Shown piece after piece: positions 1 through 5,203 of a stretch of 6,277 nucleotides of DNA. A program made the translations under genes and the position numbers. The number at the start of each line of letters is the position of its first letter. Positions within the stretch are counted from its first letter, which is position 1. The notes under the pieces were generated by a model, which saw only the letters and a program-made list of their open reading frames with translations, made no database searches and was not told where the DNA came from. The stretch comes from Gammaproteobacteria bacterium (GTDB lineage: Bacteria; Pseudomonadota; Gammaproteobacteria; DSM-19610), in the NCBI GenBank assembly GCA_030618475.1, contig JAUXDG010000169.1, positions 1-6,277 of the forward strand, in the 5' to 3' direction.

Positions 1-90
1 TTCAGGCGCAGCCTCCCCGATATCAATCACCTTGTTATAAACTTCCAGTGCATCTCCATAATACTGCTCATCATCATAGGCATCGCCAAG
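1..90 (-). CDS. Fragment of a tetratricopeptide-repeat (TPR) protein, cut at both ends
   Basis: Read on the minus strand from 90 down to 1, this stretch is open and encodes LGDAYDDEQYYGDALEVYNK, then VIDIGEAAPE. In TPR numbering this puts L7, G8, Y11, A20, Y24 and V27 exactly where the 34-residue motif needs them, with the usual acidic and turn residues between. TPR proteins are helical scaffolds for protein-protein contacts; the parent protein cannot be named from one repeat. The fragment runs off the window on its C-terminal side. On its N-terminal side it stops where plus-strand glrR sequence begins, so it has no start. The plus-strand reading of the same bases is an Ile/Leu-rich string unlike any GlrR. 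It does not look like the cpoB repeats at the other end of the window. It could be a chance antisense reading, but the register match argues against that. Confidence 0.45.
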
Positions 91-810
91 GGCTCTTTCA
101 CCGGCGCAACGCGAGATCACAAGGGACTGTTTCAGGCCGCTGATAGCGGCACCCTGTTTCTGGATGAAATCGGTGATATGCCAATGAGCTTCCAGGTTAA
201 ATTGCTGCGTGCTATCCAGGAACGCAGCGTTCGACCCGTTGGTTCCACCCGGGCAGTACCCGTTGATGTGCGGATTATTTCCGCGACACATTGCGATCTG
301 GAAGAATTGCGTAAAGACGGAATCTTTCGCGAAGACCTGTATTACCGGCTCAATGTGGTTGCGCTGGATATACCCTCCCTGATCGATCGCCGTGAAGATA
401 TTCCCCTGCTTGCCAATCATTTTCTGGGCAACCTGGACGATGCGGTGAAGAAATCGGTGAAAGGTTTTGCGCCCGACGCCATGGAGGCGCTGTTATCGGC
501 ACCCTGGCCGGGTAATGTACGCCAGCTTTTCAATGTCGTCGAACAGGCGGTCGCATTCACAACGACTTCGTTGATTCCGGCCAGTCTGGTGCAGCGCGCA
601 CTGCGCGACGAGGCCGATGCTGAGATGCCGGCTTTTGCCGACGCAAGATCCCACTTTGAGCGTGAGTATCTGACGCAGCTTCTGCAGATCACCAACGGTA
701 ATGTCAGTCAGGCGGCTCGTATCGCCAAGCGTAACCGCACCGAGTTCTACAAGCTGCTGCACAAGCACCATCTGAATCCTTCGCAGTTCAAGGGGATGAG
801 GGCGTCTTGA
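85..810 (+). CDS. glrR: Sigma-54-dependent response regulator GlrR (QseF), 5'-truncated
   Basis: This is the C-terminal part of an NtrC-family activator that opens sigma-54 promoters by ATP hydrolysis; GlrR is the partner of the sensor kinase GlrK. Visible in order: a GSFTGA sigma-54 contact loop (91-108, the usual GAFTGA with Ser second), Walker B GTLFLDEIGDM (148-180), FREDLYYRLNVV with the arginine-finger region, PWPGNVRQL of sensor II, and a C-terminal Fis-type helix-turn-helix around GNVSQAARIAKRNRTEFYKL. The VRQL, NRTEFYKLL and TNGNVSQAAR wording matches E. coli GlrR closely as I remember it. The receiver domain, Walker A and the residues just before GSFTGA are absent: about 30 further family residues should fit left of position 91, but the sequence there is unrelated. 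The ATG at 178 lies inside the AAA+ domain and is not a true start. As it stands the product would be inactive. Confidence 0.92.
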   Translation, partial: AKGSFTGATRDHKGLFQAADSGTLFLDEIGDMPMSFQVKLLRAIQERSVRPVGSTRAVPVDVRIISATHCDLEELRKDGIFREDLYYRLNVVALDIPSLIDRREDIPLLANHFLGNLDDAVKKSVKGFAPDAMEALLSAPWPGNVRQLFNVVEQAVAFTTTSLIPASLVQRALRDEADAEMPAFADARSHFEREYLTQLLQITNGNVSQAARIAKRNRTEFYKLLHKHHLNPSQFKGMRAS

Positions 811-814
811 AATG

Positions 815-834
815 CTGTCGCTATATGGCGACAG
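815..834. promoter_or_regulatory. Palindrome 1, candidate operator
   Basis: CTGTCGC, six bases, GCGACAG: a perfect 7-bp inverted repeat five bases after the glrR stop. Its core TGTCGCTATATGGCGACA recurs in near-identical form at 881-898. As RNA it would fold into an 8-bp stem (one G-U pair) with an ATAT loop, but no T-run follows, so a terminator role for glrR is less convincing than a protein-binding site. I cannot assign it to a known regulator. Confidence 0.45.
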
Positions 835-843
835 TATAACTCT

Positions 844-874
844 TTGTAAATAATATATTTATTGTCAGTATCAT
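844..874 (+). promoter_or_regulatory. Candidate sigma-70 promoter of the small 902 unit
   Basis: TTGTAA (844-849) and TATCAT (869-874, five of six matches to TATAAT) are separated by 19 bp in a very A+T-rich stretch. The spacing is longer than ideal. The predicted start near 881 would fall on palindrome 2, and palindrome 1 would sit about 56 bp upstream, a plausible arrangement for regulation. Assigned on position and base composition only. Confidence 0.22.
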
Positions 875-880
875 AAATAT

Positions 881-898
881 TGTCGCCAAAAGGTGACG
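881..898. promoter_or_regulatory. Palindrome 2, candidate operator over a ribosome binding site
   Basis: TGTCGCCAAAAGGTGACG repeats the plan of palindrome 1 with the same 18-bp length: TGTCGC, six bases, then G-C/T-GAC-A/G. Centre-to-centre distance is 65 bp. Its right arm contains the AGGTGA Shine-Dalgarno sequence (891-896) of the ATG at 902. Binding by a repressor, or folding of the RNA (7-bp stem with two G-U pairs, AAAA loop), would therefore block expression of that frame. A further half-site-like ATTGTC lies at 861-866, 18 bp before the same hexamer at 879-884. Confidence 0.42.
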
Positions 899-901
899 AT
901 T

Positions 902-1087
902 ATGCCTTGTTACAATAGCCGGCATTCATGCTTTGCACTGAGAAAACCTCCAACAGCGGGCTTTTTGACTGCAGCTTTACGTGATGGCACATCGTTTGCT
1001 AAATAATATTCAGCGGATGCTAACAGTGATGGTTTGCTGGATAGTGGTGAATATACGTCGGTACGATCGGTCAGCAAGGCCAAATAG
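902..1087 (+). pseudogene. Small EF-hand protein frame interrupted by one TAA
   Basis: An ATG at 902 follows AGGTGA with a 5-base spacer. The frame gives 34 residues (MPCYNSRHSC, FALRKPPTAG, FLTAALRDGT, SFAK) and meets TAA at 1004-1006. The same frame stays open to TAG at 1085-1087 and reads YSADANSDGLLDSGEYTSVR, SVSKAK. DANSDGLLDSGE (1016-1051) fills all main EF-hand loop positions: D1, N3, D5, G6, a hydrophobic at 8 and E12. EF-hands bind calcium; a single short one gives no specific function. No ATG, GTG or TTG lies between the TAA and the loop, so the motif is expressed only if the TAA is a recent nonsense mutation (CAA to TAA is one step), a sequencing error, or a frameshift joins it to another frame. 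One other frame, GTG or ATG at 981/984 to 1127, overlaps but lacks a clear Shine-Dalgarno. A strong terminator lies 112 bp downstream. No N-terminal signal peptide is evident. Confidence 0.4.
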
Positions 1088-1198
1088 TTTTTCGTTCCGG
1101 TGTCATGCCCGACCCTGTGCTGGTTGAGGCGGACCCGGTTACTCCAAGCTGCAGAATTGCGGTTTGGGGACATGCTTCCCTCCCGTTATGGGAGATTA
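1088..1198 (+). other. Untranslated or unassigned stretch with a small hairpin
   Basis: Between the EF-hand frame and the terminator I see no convincing gene. The one clear structure is CTCCC-GTTAT-GGGAG (1180-1194), a 5-bp stem with a 5-base loop, five bases before the terminator stem. The two hairpins in tandem resemble the 3' end of a structured transcript. The plus frame open from 1051 to about 1249 runs straight through the terminator T-tract and shows no recognisable protein. Confidence 0.4.
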
Positions 1199-1227
1199 CG
1201 CGACCACCCCCGGTCGCGTTTTTTTTT
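1199..1227 (+). terminator. Strong rho-independent terminator
   Basis: CGCGACC (1199-1205), loop ACCCCC, GGTCGCG (1212-1218), then nine T residues (1219-1227). The perfect G+C-rich 7-bp stem and uninterrupted T-tract place it firmly on the plus strand. It would end transcription arriving from glrR or from the 902 unit and insulate the tol operon, which must then have its own promoter between here and 1323. Confidence 0.88.
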
Positions 1228-1323
1228 GTAATTTCTGTACGGGCGTGATGCAAACAAGGCCATGCATCGGTAAGCTAGTGTGGCAATGAGGCAGCTGTCA
1301 TATGGACTTTACAGGGGGTAAAT
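1228..1323 (+). promoter_or_regulatory. Leader and presumed promoter region of the ybgC-tol operon
   Basis: Because a strong terminator closes the upstream unit, these 96 bp should contain the operon promoter. I find no good sigma-70 pair: TTGTAA at 1226-1231 lacks a convincing -10 at 17 or 18 bp, and TAAGCT at 1271-1276 matches poorly. At the 3' end AGGGGG (1313-1318) is a clear ribosome binding site five bases before the TTG of ybgC, which decides that start. Confidence 0.45.
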
Positions 1324-1734
1324 TTGTCACGGTTTTGTTGGCCGGTTCGTGTCTATTACGAAGATACGGATAGTGGTGGTGTAGTATATTACGCCAATTA
1401 TCTTAAATTCATGGAGCGGGCCCGTACCGAGTGTCTGCGAGCGGCGGGTTTTGAGCAGGATCAGTTGCGCCAGGATCAGGGAATCTTGTTTACCGTGCAT
1501 TCAGTCCAGGTCGACTTCAAACGACCGGCAACATTTAACGACGCACTTGAAGTTAGCGCAGAGATAAGCGAGCAACGACGTGCGAGCCTCACATTTTTCC
1601 AGGAAATCCGCCGTGCCGGTGAGAAGGATGTGCTGTGTAGCGGGCACATACGTATCGCCTGTGTTAATGCCCACTCCTTTAAAGCGATCGCTATCCCTGA
1701 TTTTATTCGTTCGGAGTTGATGAGTGTCTGCTGA
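1324..1734 (+). CDS. ybgC: Tol-Pal-associated acyl-CoA thioesterase YbgC
   Basis: A 4-hydroxybenzoyl-CoA-thioesterase-type hotdog-fold enzyme of the YbgC family, which hydrolyses acyl-CoA thioesters in the cytoplasm and is reported to contact phospholipid-synthesis proteins. The 136-residue length is normal. The family signature is near the N-terminus: YYEDTDSGGVVYYANYLKFM at residues 11-30, with Asp16 as the expected catalytic residue, then ERARTECLR. VDFKRPATFNDALEV (63-77) is the conserved central strand region. The start is TTG, supported by AGGGGG five bases upstream; the only nearby ATG (1302) is out of frame. This is the first gene of the tol operon and overlaps the tolQ start by 11 bp, implying translational coupling. 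Its exact physiological substrate in the Tol system is still unclear from family knowledge. Confidence 0.95.
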   Translation: MSRFCWPVRVYYEDTDSGGVVYYANYLKFMERARTECLRAAGFEQDQLRQDQGILFTVHSVQVDFKRPATFNDALEVSAEISEQRRASLTFFQEIRRAGEKDVLCSGHIRIACVNAHSFKAIAIPDFIRSELMSVC

Positions 1735-2398
1735 TTTATCTTTTTTTAGCCTGATTATCGGTGCCAGCGTGATCGTGCAGCTGGTGATGCTGTTACTGCT
1801 GTCGGTCTCAGTCATGTCGTGGACCATGATTTTCCGCAAGCGCAGCGCTTTGATCGAGGCACGCGTCAACGCGGATCGGTTCGAGGATAACTTCTGGTCG
1901 GGTGGGGATCTGGCCACGCTCTACCACAAGGTTGCCAGCCGTGGTGATGAATTGCGTGGTCTGGCGAATATTTTCGTGGCCGGGTTCAAGGAATTTACCC
2001 GCTTGCGCAAACGCAGCGGCAGCGATCCCATGGCCGTCCTCGAAGGTGCGCAACGCAGTATGCGTGTGGCCTTGTCGCGGGAAATGGACGATTTGGAAAC
2101 GCACCTGTCCTTTCTTGCGACGGTCGGTTCGACCAGCCCCTATGTGGGCCTGTTCGGTACGGTATGGGGCATTATGAACGCATTTCGCGGTTTGGGTAAT
2201 GCACATCAGGCAACGCTGGCGATGGTGGCACCGGGTATCGCAGAAGCGCTGATTGCGACAGCAATGGGGCTGTTTGCAGCGATCCCAGCGGTGATCGCCT
2301 ACAATCGCTATTCCAACGATGTTGAGCGCCTGGAAAATCGTTACGATAATTTTCTCGAAGAGTTCTCCAGTATCCTGCAGCGTCAGGCACACGATTAG
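1724..2398 (+). CDS. tolQ: Tol-Pal motor protein TolQ
   Basis: An inner-membrane protein of the MotA/TolQ/ExbB family that, with TolR, forms the proton channel energising TolA. It has 224 residues, close to the usual 230. Three membrane segments are visible: about 10-35 (LIIGASVIVQLVMLLLLSVS), about 130-153 (within LATVGSTSPYVGLFGTVWGI) and about 168-192 (VAPGIAEALIATAMGLFAAI). The large loop between the first two is charged and cytoplasmic. Thr146 in FGTVWG and Thr179 in ALIATA correspond to the pore threonines T145 and T178 of E. coli TolQ. The start is GTG inside the end of ybgC, with GGAG (1713-1716) seven bases upstream. The gap to tolR is 10 bp. Nothing is missing from the family core. 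Confidence 0.97.
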   Translation: MSADLSFFSLIIGASVIVQLVMLLLLSVSVMSWTMIFRKRSALIEARVNADRFEDNFWSGGDLATLYHKVASRGDELRGLANIFVAGFKEFTRLRKRSGSDPMAVLEGAQRSMRVALSREMDDLETHLSFLATVGSTSPYVGLFGTVWGIMNAFRGLGNAHQATLAMVAPGIAEALIATAMGLFAAIPAVIAYNRYSNDVERLENRYDNFLEEFSSILQRQAHD

Positions 2399-2408
2399 TT
2401 AACTCAGT

Positions 2409-2840
2409 ATGGCCAGACAACGCAAACGCAAACGCCCGATGTCCGAGATTAATGTGGTGCCCTACATTGATGTCATGTTGGTGATGCTGGTTATTTTTAT
2501 GATTACCGCACCGTTGCTGAATCAGGGTGTCGATGTCGATTTACCGCAGGCGGATGGCGAACCGATGGACGACACCCAGCAGGATCCTGTGGTGCTGACT
2601 GTTGACGCCCAGGGACGCTATTTCCTCAACGTCGGTGGGGACCCCGAGCAGGAAATCGATGCCGAAACCCTGCTGTTACGGACAGCAGCCGTGTTGCGTC
2701 AGCGCCCACGGGCAGCTGTACTGGTGCGTGGTGATTCCAGTGTGGGCTATGGGCGGGTGGTTGCTGCCATGTCTCTGCTGCAGCAGGCCGGTGTCGCCAA
2801 GGTTGGCCTGGTTACCGAGCCTTTAGAGGAGGGTGGGTAA
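2409..2840 (+). CDS. tolR: Tol-Pal motor protein TolR
   Basis: An ExbD/TolR-family protein anchored in the inner membrane, the second part of the proton-driven motor. It has 143 residues. A short basic cytoplasmic N-terminus (ARQRKRKRP) leads to MSEINVVPYIDVMLVMLVIF, and the single membrane helix covers about 16-36. Asp21 is the proton-carrying aspartate equivalent to E. coli D23. The remaining 105 or so residues form the periplasmic domain that dimerises and is thought to contact peptidoglycan. I see no clear Shine-Dalgarno before the ATG (upstream bases TTAACTCAGT), so translation probably depends on coupling with tolQ 10 bp away. Its 3' end carries AGGAGG, which appears to serve tolA. Confidence 0.97.
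   Translation: MARQRKRKRPMSEINVVPYIDVMLVMLVIFMITAPLLNQGVDVDLPQADGEPMDDTQQDPVVLTVDAQGRYFLNVGGDPEQEIDAETLLLRTAAVLRQRPRAAVLVRGDSSVGYGRVVAAMSLLQQAGVAKVGLVTEPLEEGG
2827..2832 (+). promoter_or_regulatory. Ribosome binding site for tolA inside tolR
   Basis: AGGAGG near the end of tolR is the only strong Shine-Dalgarno near tolA. Eight bases separate it from the ATC at 2841 (immediately after the tolR TAA), 17 from CTG 2850 and 20 from TTG 2853. It is well placed for a start at 2841 and too far for normal initiation at 2853, so the tolA start is uncertain. Confidence 0.5.
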
Positions 2841-2852
2841 ATCCACAGCCTG

Positions 2853-3842
2853 TTGCGATTGTTGCGGGAGAAACCGCGGCCGTTTTTCTATGCTGTACTG
2901 GTACACATGCTGCTGCTGGCGCTGCTGGTGTTCAGCCTGGATTGGGAAGCCATGGTAAAACCGGGTGCAGCGCGCAAAAAAGCGCCGGTACAGGCATTCG
3001 TGGTTGACGCCAGCAAACTGGATGCCGAGATCCGGCGCCAGAAACAGCTGGAGGAAAAGAAACAGCATGAGCAGCAGGAAAAGCTGCAGCGTCTTGAGCA
3101 GCGTGCCAGGGAGGCGGATCAAAAGCGTAAACAGGAAGAAAAACGTATCGCCGACCTGAAGCGCAAGCAGGAAGAGGACGTCAGGCGCAAAAAGCAAGAG
3201 GCAAAAAAACAGGCTGAAGCAAAGAAGACGGCGGACGCCGAGAAAAAGCGTAAGGCGGAGCTGGCCGCCAAGAAGAAGGCGGACGCCGAGAAAAAGCGTA
3301 AGACGGAGCTGGCCGCCAAGAAGAAGACGGACGCCGAGAAAAAGCGCAAAGCGGAGCTGGCCGCAAAGAAAAAAGTCGAGGAAGAGAAAAAACGCAAGGC
3401 GGAGGCCGAACGCAAGCGCAAGCAAGAGGCGCAGCGTAAAGCCGAAGCCGAACGCAAGCGCAAGCAAGAGGACGCACGGCGCAAGGCAGCAGAGCAGGAA
3501 ATGCAGGCCCGGCTGGCAGCCGAGCAGAAGCGCATGGCAGCACAGCGGCATAGTGCCATGCAGAGTATGATTAACGAATATGGGCAGTATATTAAGGAGA
3601 AGGTAAATCGAAGCTGGATACGCCCACCAGGCTCCTCGTCGGCGTTATCCTGCACTGTGGAAGTGCGCCTGATTCCCAGCGGGGAGGTTATTGACGTACA
3701 GATCGTGCGTAGTAGTGGAAATGCCGCTTTTGATCGTTCGGTGGAATCGGCGGTATTCAAGGCGTCGCCTTTACCGGTTCCACCCGATCCCGAAGTCATG
3801 GAACAATTCCGTTCATTAAGATTTGAATTCAAACCAGGTTAA
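2853..3842 (+). CDS. tolA: Tol-Pal energy-transducing protein TolA
   Basis: TolA spans the periplasm, links the TolQ-TolR motor to TolB and Pal, and holds the outer membrane in during division. With the TTG start it has 329 residues in three classic domains: a membrane anchor at about 11-30 (FFYAVLVHMLLLALLVFSLD), a long Lys/Glu/Ala-rich helical rod at about 55-235, and the globular TolA-III domain at about 236-329. The last has IKEKVNRSW, PPGSSSALSC, VRSSGNAAFDRSVESAV and FKASPLPVP, close to pseudomonad-type TolA. The rod contains three tandem 16-residue repeats (3231-3374) and a shorter pair. There is no ATG or GTG start. The frame is continuous with tolR apart from the TAA at 2838-2840, so ATC 2841, CTG 2850, TTG 2853, TTG 2859 and TTG 2862 are all candidates. 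I give TTG 2853 by convention only. Confidence 0.95.
   Translation: MRLLREKPRPFFYAVLVHMLLLALLVFSLDWEAMVKPGAARKKAPVQAFVVDASKLDAEIRRQKQLEEKKQHEQQEKLQRLEQRAREADQKRKQEEKRIADLKRKQEEDVRRKKQEAKKQAEAKKTADAEKKRKAELAAKKKADAEKKRKTELAAKKKTDAEKKRKAELAAKKKVEEEKKRKAEAERKRKQEAQRKAEAERKRKQEDARRKAAEQEMQARLAAEQKRMAAQRHSAMQSMINEYGQYIKEKVNRSWIRPPGSSSALSCTVEVRLIPSGEVIDVQIVRSSGNAAFDRSVESAVFKASPLPVPPDPEVMEQFRSLRFEFKPG
3231..3374 (+). repeat. Three tandem 48-bp repeats in the TolA rod
   Basis: Three head-to-tail 48-bp units at 3231-3278, 3279-3326 and 3327-3374 each encode about ADAEKKRKAELAAKKK. Units 1 and 2 differ at one base (GCG to ACG); unit 3 differs from unit 1 at six, mostly synonymous. A 24-bp unit encoding AERKRKQE follows at 3405-3428 and again, identical, at 3447-3470. 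The near-identity of units 1 and 2 suggests a recent duplication, so rod length may vary between strains. Confidence 0.93.
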
Positions 3843-3844
3843 AC

Positions 3845-5149
3845 ATGAAAACAATTTACATCACTCTACTCGGCGTTTGCCTTTACCTCCCCGGCTGGCT
3901 ACAGGCGGCGCTGACCATCGAAATCACGCAGGGTGTCGAGGGTGCGCTGCCGATTGCCGTGGTGCCGTTTGATACGGCGAGCAATCGCAATCCACCGCCG
4001 CAGGACGTTGCCGGGATTATTGCTGCGGACCTGGCTCGCAGCGGGCGGTTCGCGCCAGTGCCCGAACAGAACCTGATTGCCCAGCCGGTGGAAACCAGCC
4101 AGGTGCGGTTTCAGGACTGGCGAACGCTGGGCGTCGAAAATCTGGTGATCGGCAAAGTGGAGACCGTCGCCGACAATGAGTACCGTATCCAGTTTCGTTT
4201 GCTTGACGTACTTCGCGGACGCCAGATAACAGGTTACAGTATGCCGGCAAAGTCTGGGCAGTTGCGCTATGTGGCACACCGCATCAGCGATATTATCTAT
4301 GAGAAACTGACCGGCGAGCCAGGTGCGTTTGCAACCCACATTGCCTATGTGATTTCAGACTCAAAAAACGGCAAGAAGGAATACCAGCTGCAGCTGGCTG
4401 ACAGTGATGGCTACAACCCGAAAACATTGCTAACTTCACCGCAGCCGTTGATGTCACCGTCCTGGTCGCCAGACGGCCGTCAACTGGCCTATGTGTCGTT
4501 CGAGAAGAAAGGGCGTGCAGCGATATTCGTGCAGGCTATTCACACCGGTAAACGGCAGGAGATTGTGTCTTTCGCGGGTATCAACGGCGCGCCTTCCTGG
4601 TCGCCGGATGGCCGCAGCATGGCGGTAACCCTGTCGCGCGACGGCAACCCGGAAATCTACAGCTTGCGTCTGAGCGATAAAAAGCTGAAACGTCTTACCA
4701 CAGGTGCTGCCATTGACACCGAGCCGGTGTGGTCGCCGGATGGCGAAAGCATCGTGTTCACATCGGATCGTGGTGGCAGTCCGCAGTTGTATCGTATGCC
4801 GGCCCAGGGCGGACGTGCACAACGCATCACCTTTGAGGGGAATTACAATGCCAGTGCCGATTTTTCTGCTGACGGGAAAAGTCTGGCGCTGGTGCACGGT
4901 CAGGGCGGGCGCTACCAGATAGCCGTGCTGGATCTGGACAGCGGCTTGCTGCGGGTACTGACTGACGGGCGGCTGGATGAATCACCCAGTTTTGCACCCA
5001 ATGGCAGCATGATTATCTATGCCACAGAAACCGGCCACAGTGGTGTGCTTGCGGCTGTTTCCAGTGACGGGCGCTTTCGCCAGCAATTCAGTTTAAGTGA
5101 GGGTAATGTGCGGGAACCGGTCTGGTCACCGCTTGTAGATCGTAAATAA
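3845..5149 (+). CDS. tolB: Tol-Pal periplasmic beta-propeller protein TolB
   Basis: A soluble periplasmic protein that binds Pal and, through its N-terminus, TolA, thereby controlling whether Pal holds peptidoglycan. The 434 residues match the family (about 430). A signal peptide covers 1-21 (MKTIYITLLGVCLYLPGWLQ then A), with cleavage likely between the two alanines; the mature N-terminus ALTIEITQGV is the TolA-contact segment. The alpha/beta domain runs to about 160. Then come the propeller blades, marked by WSPDG at 207, 252 and 296, FSADG at 340, FAPNG at 383 and a closing WSPL at 427, with typical Asp-box-like turns. The ATG is two bases after the tolA stop; a weak AGGT lies just before. 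The degenerate fourth and fifth blade motifs are normal for TolB. Confidence 0.97.
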   Translation: MKTIYITLLGVCLYLPGWLQAALTIEITQGVEGALPIAVVPFDTASNRNPPPQDVAGIIAADLARSGRFAPVPEQNLIAQPVETSQVRFQDWRTLGVENLVIGKVETVADNEYRIQFRLLDVLRGRQITGYSMPAKSGQLRYVAHRISDIIYEKLTGEPGAFATHIAYVISDSKNGKKEYQLQLADSDGYNPKTLLTSPQPLMSPSWSPDGRQLAYVSFEKKGRAAIFVQAIHTGKRQEIVSFAGINGAPSWSPDGRSMAVTLSRDGNPEIYSLRLSDKKLKRLTTGAAIDTEPVWSPDGESIVFTSDRGGSPQLYRMPAQGGRAQRITFEGNYNASADFSADGKSLALVHGQGGRYQIAVLDLDSGLLRVLTDGRLDESPSFAPNGSMIIYATETGHSGVLAAVSSDGRFRQQFSLSEGNVREPVWSPLVDRK

Positions 5150-5191
5150 AGTAGCGGTGGCTTCAGTTGAAGTTGAAACCTGGTCAGGTAA

Positions 5192-5197
5192 AGGAGA
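5192..5197 (+). promoter_or_regulatory. Strong ribosome binding site of pal
   Basis: AGGAGA with a six-base, all-purine spacer before the ATG is the best Shine-Dalgarno in the operon. It fits Pal being needed in much larger amounts than the motor proteins. The 54-bp gap before pal is the only sizeable one in the operon. Confidence 0.85.
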
Positions 5198-5203
5198 GAA
5201 AAA

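Noticed and set aside
815..834. Palindrome 1 as a rho-independent terminator for glrR
   Set aside because: The stem is adequate but is followed by TATAACTCTTT rather than a T-run, and the same element recurs at 881 where a terminator would make no sense.
902..1006. The 34-residue peptide as a phage Ash/Icd-like protein or P4-type immunity region
   Set aside because: The only hint is a vague KPP-AGF similarity from memory. No integrase, att site or other phage gene is present.
969..1154. 9-bp inverted repeat CTGCAGCTT (969-977) and AAGCTGCAG (1146-1154)
   Set aside because: It does not extend in either direction, contains a self-palindromic hexamer, and a 9-bp match is expected about by chance in a region this size.
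910..1173. 87-codon minus-strand ORF with GGGAGG five bases before its ATG
   Set aside because: The Shine-Dalgarno-like sequence is one arm of the 1180-1194 hairpin. The peptide shows no recognisable motif. The plus strand carries the EF-hand loop in the same stretch, and the strong terminator points to plus-strand transcription.
1281..1296. TGGCAATGAGGCAGCT, a possible sigma-54 promoter upstream of ybgC
   Set aside because: GG and GC have the correct 10-bp spacing, but the -12 element lacks TT and the -24 element is incomplete. Housekeeping tol expression does not need sigma-54, and the match is within chance.
2823..3832. Long minus-strand ORFs opposite tolA
   Set aside because: They are antisense shadows of the Lys/Glu/Ala-rich rod, giving Leu/Phe- or Ser-rich low-complexity peptides with no start context.
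5167..5194. TTGAAG and TAAAGG as a separate promoter for pal
   Set aside because: The -10 is poor, overlaps the ribosome binding site and the spacer is 16 bp; too weak to annotate.
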